Assembly (NCBI GenBank): GCA_963575645.1
Contig: OY754475.1
Span: forward strand, 8,370,001 to 8,434,000
Source: Xanthostigma xanthostigma
Lineage: Eukaryota > Arthropoda > Insecta > Raphidioptera > Raphidiidae
DNA: 64,000 bases
Reading direction: 5' to 3'
The first letter of the stretch is position 1. The number at the start of each line of letters is the position of its first letter. Of this stretch, positions 51,401-57,400 are shown in pieces. Under the pieces are notes generated by a model. The model saw only the letters and a program-made list of their open reading frames with translations, made no database searches and was not told where the DNA came from. A program made the translations under genes and the position numbers.

Positions 51401-54400
51401 GTCTATTATAGGGGTGGCGAACCTATGGCACGCGTGCTACAGGTGGCACGCGACAGATTATTATGGGCACGGCATTGATTGAGGTGCAAAATCGAAATAA
51501 TTAAAAATATGCTAAATGTCAAAAAAATTGAGTATCACCAACTAACTAATACGAAAAGAGTAATGTAACTCAGCCAACGCGAAATTGGTTGTTTCGGGTT
51601 CAAGTCCTGGCAGTGATATTTAAATGTTTCTTATATATATTGCCTTGTAAAATATTATGACGATAAAATCGTTTAATATTATGCTTTCACTAATTCAGTG
51701 AAAAAATATGCTGTAGTTGGAAATTTAAAAATTAGCAATTGTAATACGAAAATGTTTCATGGCGCGCAATGCATTATCGAAACTATTCTTTTTATCTATG
51801 TTTGATTCATTTTTTTGACAACTAAATTTCTTTGGTTGCTTGTCGGCATGTCATGGCTACATTAAACATTTTTTGAAAAAAAATTGGCACGTAGGTGTAC
51901 AGAAAGGTTTGCCACCCCTGTCCTACGCGGATCAGTCAATGAAAAACTATATTTGTCATAATATATCTATTGATTAACTATATGAATCATTGCCTATCTA
52001 CTCAATGTGCGGTGAGTGAACGCAACAAAGCATATCGAAAATATATCTGCGTCTCTTTCTTCGATGTAATTCCCTGATTTCTCCGATGATAGGATTGGTT
52101 GATGTACTTGCATTCAATCTGAATAAAGTATCTCTGTTTCGAAAACTTTGTCTTTTTCTATGATATTAGCATGGGCGTACCCAGCTTTTGTCCCAGGAAG
52201 GGGCCAATTAGAAATTTCTTAAGCCGGGTCCACCGTAAAAAAAACAGAAGTATATGTTTGCACTCTAATAGTTCGATTGGGATTTTATTCCTATGCTCAG
52301 TGTAGAATAAAAGTATATGATGTTTGTGAGCGTTTAACCTCAAATTAATAAAGGTTTTCCTTTCTTTATTGGTCTATGACATGCCACGAAGTGAGGACAA
52401 AGGAAATGTTGAAAATACAAGAGTTCTACTGTAGCTCAGATTCAATTGTTTGTAAAAAATAATATGCTGTAGTCATTTGTAATGAGAAATACTTTTTGCA
52501 TGACTGCAAAGTGAAGTTATTCCGAGAAATGAAATTTCTTGTTCTGAGAAGTGCAATGCAATCTGTGCGAGAAAAACAACCCACGCAACACAGCGTAAGC
52601 TGTTCTCCGAATCGGTATAGTTTACTGAAAATTTTGATCTTTGTGTTTTCGTAGTGCTATAAATTATGAATTGTTTTATCTACTAACATCTCGAGGAATT
52701 AGCTATACTGACAAATTTGTCAGTTATCTGTTTATTTTTTGAAAAATTGAATTAGTACAATTTAAAAATCGCTCATTAGTCCAACACCGTTTGTATTTGC
52801 AGTAATGCGAGCTGTAGCTCAACTCTAATATTTAATTTTAGTTTTCCATTTAATTAACATGGGAATTTTTGTTATTTTTTTTAAATTGAAATTATCTGTA
52901 ATTAACTCATTTTTTTTACAAATAACCATTATATATTCTTAAAGCTGATTCTTTAAGTTTTTAAAAACTCTGTATAACGTATGATTATCAGTTGTAGCCA
53001 TCTGAAAATTACTGAATTTCTGACTACAAAGGAATTGTATATGTTACGGTCTATACCCGAATTCGGTCAATGACCGAAATAAATGCGCAAAACTAGTTTT
53101 GACCAACGAATATTGTCCAAACCCGAAACCTTAGAGTAAAACTAATTAGTCAAAACTAGTTCTGTCCATTTATTTGTATTATTATTAATAATATTAATTT
53201 TTACAATTTTGTCTTAAAAAAACTGCGAATATCTCGAAAACCAATGACTTTACAACAAACTAAAAAGTGTACATTATTGACTTAGAAAATATCAAAAAAA
53301 TTAAAATTATAGTCAAAATTAAAATTTAGACAGCGACGTAACATTTAGAAGGGGTACAAGCATTACTTACTCCTGCCGTACGCCACTGGTAGAGCGTACT
53401 GAACTAATTTTTTTATTGTTAGGTGCATTTTATGATATTTAACAAGTGTGCCGATTTGAGTAAAATTATACGGTGTATTAAAAAAATTATGGACATTAAT
53501 AATTTTTCAGTTTTCAACTTCAACACCCTGTATTTCGGAAACGAGTAACATTTTATCTAAGCATATTTCGCTTAATCGTTTTATTTTGAATTGGAGAATC
53601 TGCGGTTGTTCTATGTCCCATTCTTAATGGGGCACCCTGTATATGATGGGTTTTTTATTTTTTATTTCTTCTAGCATGACTTTTATCGCATAACTGACTT
53701 TATTTTTTCTTTCACATTGAAATCACGTCTTGCTCACATCTTTTTGTAAATGCACGATCCATATTTTCGAATGTGACTGAAGCTATCACGTGATACATTA
53801 AATCGTGATCGAATAGGAAAACATATCGTGCACGAATGCGATTGAAACGAGTGCATTTCCATTCAACCAGAAACTTTGCAAGAGATGCACAAAAATTTCA
53901 CTGCTTACTGCGACAACTTCACTTTCTCTACATTGTAACTTTTTAAATAAAGACGCGTTCGCACCGAGAAACTCGCACAACCGTACAAAATAAAGTGTTG
54001 GAACCTATTACGTTGCTGTATAGAGTTTAAAAGTAATTGTTATTCGTCAACAGACATTTTTATCAATAATTGAAAAATCACACATAAAGATAAATCATCT
54101 TTATGTGTGATTTTTCAATTATTCCGCAATACAGAACTCTTATGCTACTGTTTAATTGTTGGTCAAAGTTTCGAGCTCTTCAGACTGTTCCAACGTAGTT
54201 CTCTAGCAGTTCTGGACTGTTAGAATTGCCAACAGCCTATAATTAAAACGTGCTCAAACACGCAGATGTGTCCAAAGAGCTCTATATTGCCGACAGATAC
54301 TTTGTGAGCTTAGAACCAGTTCAAAGTTTTACCAACAAACACATTAGAAAACTTAAATAAATATTAGAAGTCTTCAAATAAATAAAATTGTCGACCAATT

Positions 54401-57400
54401 TTTCTCAGACCAATATATTGACAAAAAATAATAAAATTACAAATCAATATAACATACTTTCAATCTTTCGTGATTTCTATTAGATAATAAATAACTTAAT
54501 ACTAATTAATTTTTATATTTTTAGATATTTCTGAAGAAGATCCAAATCCGGATCGAAACGTCATCTTGTGTTATATTGATTTGTAATTTTATTAATTTTT
54601 GTCAATATATTGGTCTGAGAAAAATTGCTCGACAATTTTATTTGTTTGAAGAGTTCTATTCAGACGTTAATCAAAGATTTAAATATTAGGAGTATTTGGT
54701 GAATTAGAGTAAATGAAAACACTGAGTCTGTGGTTAGACGTTTGTATAACAGACCTAATAGTGTCATAAGTGTTAACATTTTTTACACTAGAGCACGGTA
54801 CCAAACACACCTAAAATGTAATTTAGGAGAACGAGATATACGACCAAAAAATAGTAATATTTTTAGACTGGGATTTATTAGGATATTGGACTGTAAATAA
54901 TGCCAATTGATATTGTCAGTACTGTATTTATTTTCTTAAATAGCGACGTTTCGCCCCAAATTTCTTCAGGCTCTATGGACAAACATTACATTTGTTATAC
55001 ATTCTTGCAAAATTATTATACAACTTAAATTATTCAACCAATTACCTTAAGTAATATTTTTGATTCAATAAAATAAATTATCGAGCAATTTTTCAAACAA
55101 ATATATTAACAGAAAAATAAAAATTAATACATTAACGTTTCGGACTGGATTTGGAATTTCTTCAGAACTGATTTAAAAAATATAAAAATTAATTAATAAT
55201 TAGTTTCTAATTGGTATTTGAAAAAAATTCGCTTTAAGTTTTTAATTATCAAGTATTATTTTTTCAATATATTTTGATAGTTAAAAACTTAAAGCGAATA
55301 TACATTAGATATCGTGTCCATCGAGATAATTATTAATGATTAGAAACTAATTATTAATTAATTTTAATATTTTTTAGATCAGTTCTGAAGAAGCTCCAAA
55401 TCCGGACCGAAACGTTAATGTATTCATTTTCATATTTTTTGTTAATATATTTGTCTGAAAAATTGGCCGATAATTTTATTTATTCAAGAGTTCTAATCAG
55501 ACGTTAATCAAAGATTTGAATACTTATTCTTGTGTCAAAGAAAATAAATAATAAATTCATTGAAAATTAATAAGATTTAACATTATTTTCAAAATTAATA
55601 GAATCACAGGTATTTCGACCAAATGTCAAAAACAATTAAACAATTAATTATTTATTGATACGCGACGTTTCGTCTCTAAGTTATTATGAGACTTTTTCAA
55701 GAACTGGAAATACAAAAATATTATAAATAAGTTATCATCACTATTATTTTTATAGTTTAATATTAACTCCAAATTATTTCGCTAACCAAGTTACCGTCTT
55801 TAAAAACAATTACGAACTAGTTAAAGTACTTTTAAATAACCTAACTTTGTTAGCGAACTGTCTATGTTTTTTCTGCTTTATTGAGTCACAACGGGTTTTG
55901 GGATATAAATGTGTGTTAATGAATGCTGTTTTCAATTTTTTTTTTCAAAAATGTTTTCTTTATAGATTATGTTTACAATCCAAAAGAAGCGCGAGCCAGA
56001 AAGGCGGAACGGGAAATAACGAAATTATCAAAAATGGGTCAACAAATGCCCATAATGTTACCGCAAGCCTACACTTTACAACAAAGCATGCAAGGTAAGA
56101 CATATTTTTTATTTATATATGAGTACGCACATTCATCTTAGTTTACCGAGATGAATGTTGTGTCCAAATTTCATGATAATCGGAGTTACCGTTCAAAAGT
56201 TTTTGTAACAAGTTTCATTGATGCTCCGCTCCTATTGGTCGTAGTGTGATATTATATAGGCCTATAGCCTTCCTTGATAAATGGACAATCAACAAAAAAA
56301 AAAATTCAATTTGAACCAGTAGTTCCTGAAATTAGCGCGTTCAACCAATCAAACAAACAAACTCTTCAGCTTTATATATTATAGTATAGATATTAGTGAT
56401 GTGCCGGATCGTTAAAAATATATATCCGCGGATACGGATCTGAATATGGATTTTTGGTTTCAAGATCCGCGGATACGGATACGGATCTTCACTTTCTTAG
56501 AGTACGCGGCGGTAAATATTGCACAACGACCTTTGGAAAGAGACTATCTGTTATGGGAAAAAGTTATTGACCTCTTTAAGAGTTACTCTCATAACAGATT
56601 GTCTCTCCAAAGATCGATGTGCAATATCTCATTATAAAGATAGTTGATTTAGTACCTTTGAGTTATGTACTATTAGTATGGTACTCACTACGATAAATGT
56701 TTGCAATATAAAGGTGCCAAATACGATTTAAAAAAATAAAAAATAATCTGAATGGAATTTAACAGGTTTTCATTATTACCTAATCACCTATATTTATAAA
56801 AAATTTCATCTATGAATTGAAAATTAATAAAGTAAAAGATCCACCATAAACTAACGGATACGGATAAGGATCTTTCTTCTCCCTCGGATATCCGCGGATA
56901 CGGATACGGATATCCGGCACATCACTAATAGATATAGATAAACGTGTAGGCAAGGAACTTGGCATATTTTCTACATTTCAGTTATTTTTTTAAGATAAAA
57001 CAGTTTTGACGAGAACTCGACCCCTTCTTTCACATTTATGTTTTTGGTGGGATTATTTTTACTTACTGGCTACAAATTCTTGTGTGTGAGTTCTTACAAA
57101 CCGTGTATATCTTATGGGTCATTCTATACTTTATAATTAATGTGAAATTTGATATTTTGTAATATTTTCACAGTTAAAGGAAAATCTTCCGGCGTCAGTC
57201 CATTAGGAAACCTTGCGTTGCCGTCGCCCCGATCTGGCGGAGGCGTTCATCAGTGGTATCAAAACAACAACCAGTTCAGCGCCCTTCAAGCTAACCGAGT
57301 GAGTTATTGTTTTGGAATCTAGTGTTTTTGTTTTTGTTTACAACTCATTTGATCAGACAGAAATAATTTCCGAGCGCCGCACAGCCGAGGCCGGACGACA

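Larger units (their letters stand above)
55062..55490. mobile_element. Penelope-like inverted-repeat unit 2
   Basis: The arms are about 190 bases, mirrored around 55275 (inner arms AAGTTTTTAATTATCAAGTA against its mirror). Each arm has a hammerhead-like motif, at 55131-55170 (minus) and 55381-55420 (plus). It lies about 475 bases before exon 4 of the HMG gene. Confidence 0.6.

Noticed and set aside
55660..55700. A seventh hammerhead motif on the minus strand
   Set aside because: GAAACGTC and a good stem II (GTCTC/GAGAC) are present, but the CTGANGA half has decayed to TTGAAAA, so the core is broken.
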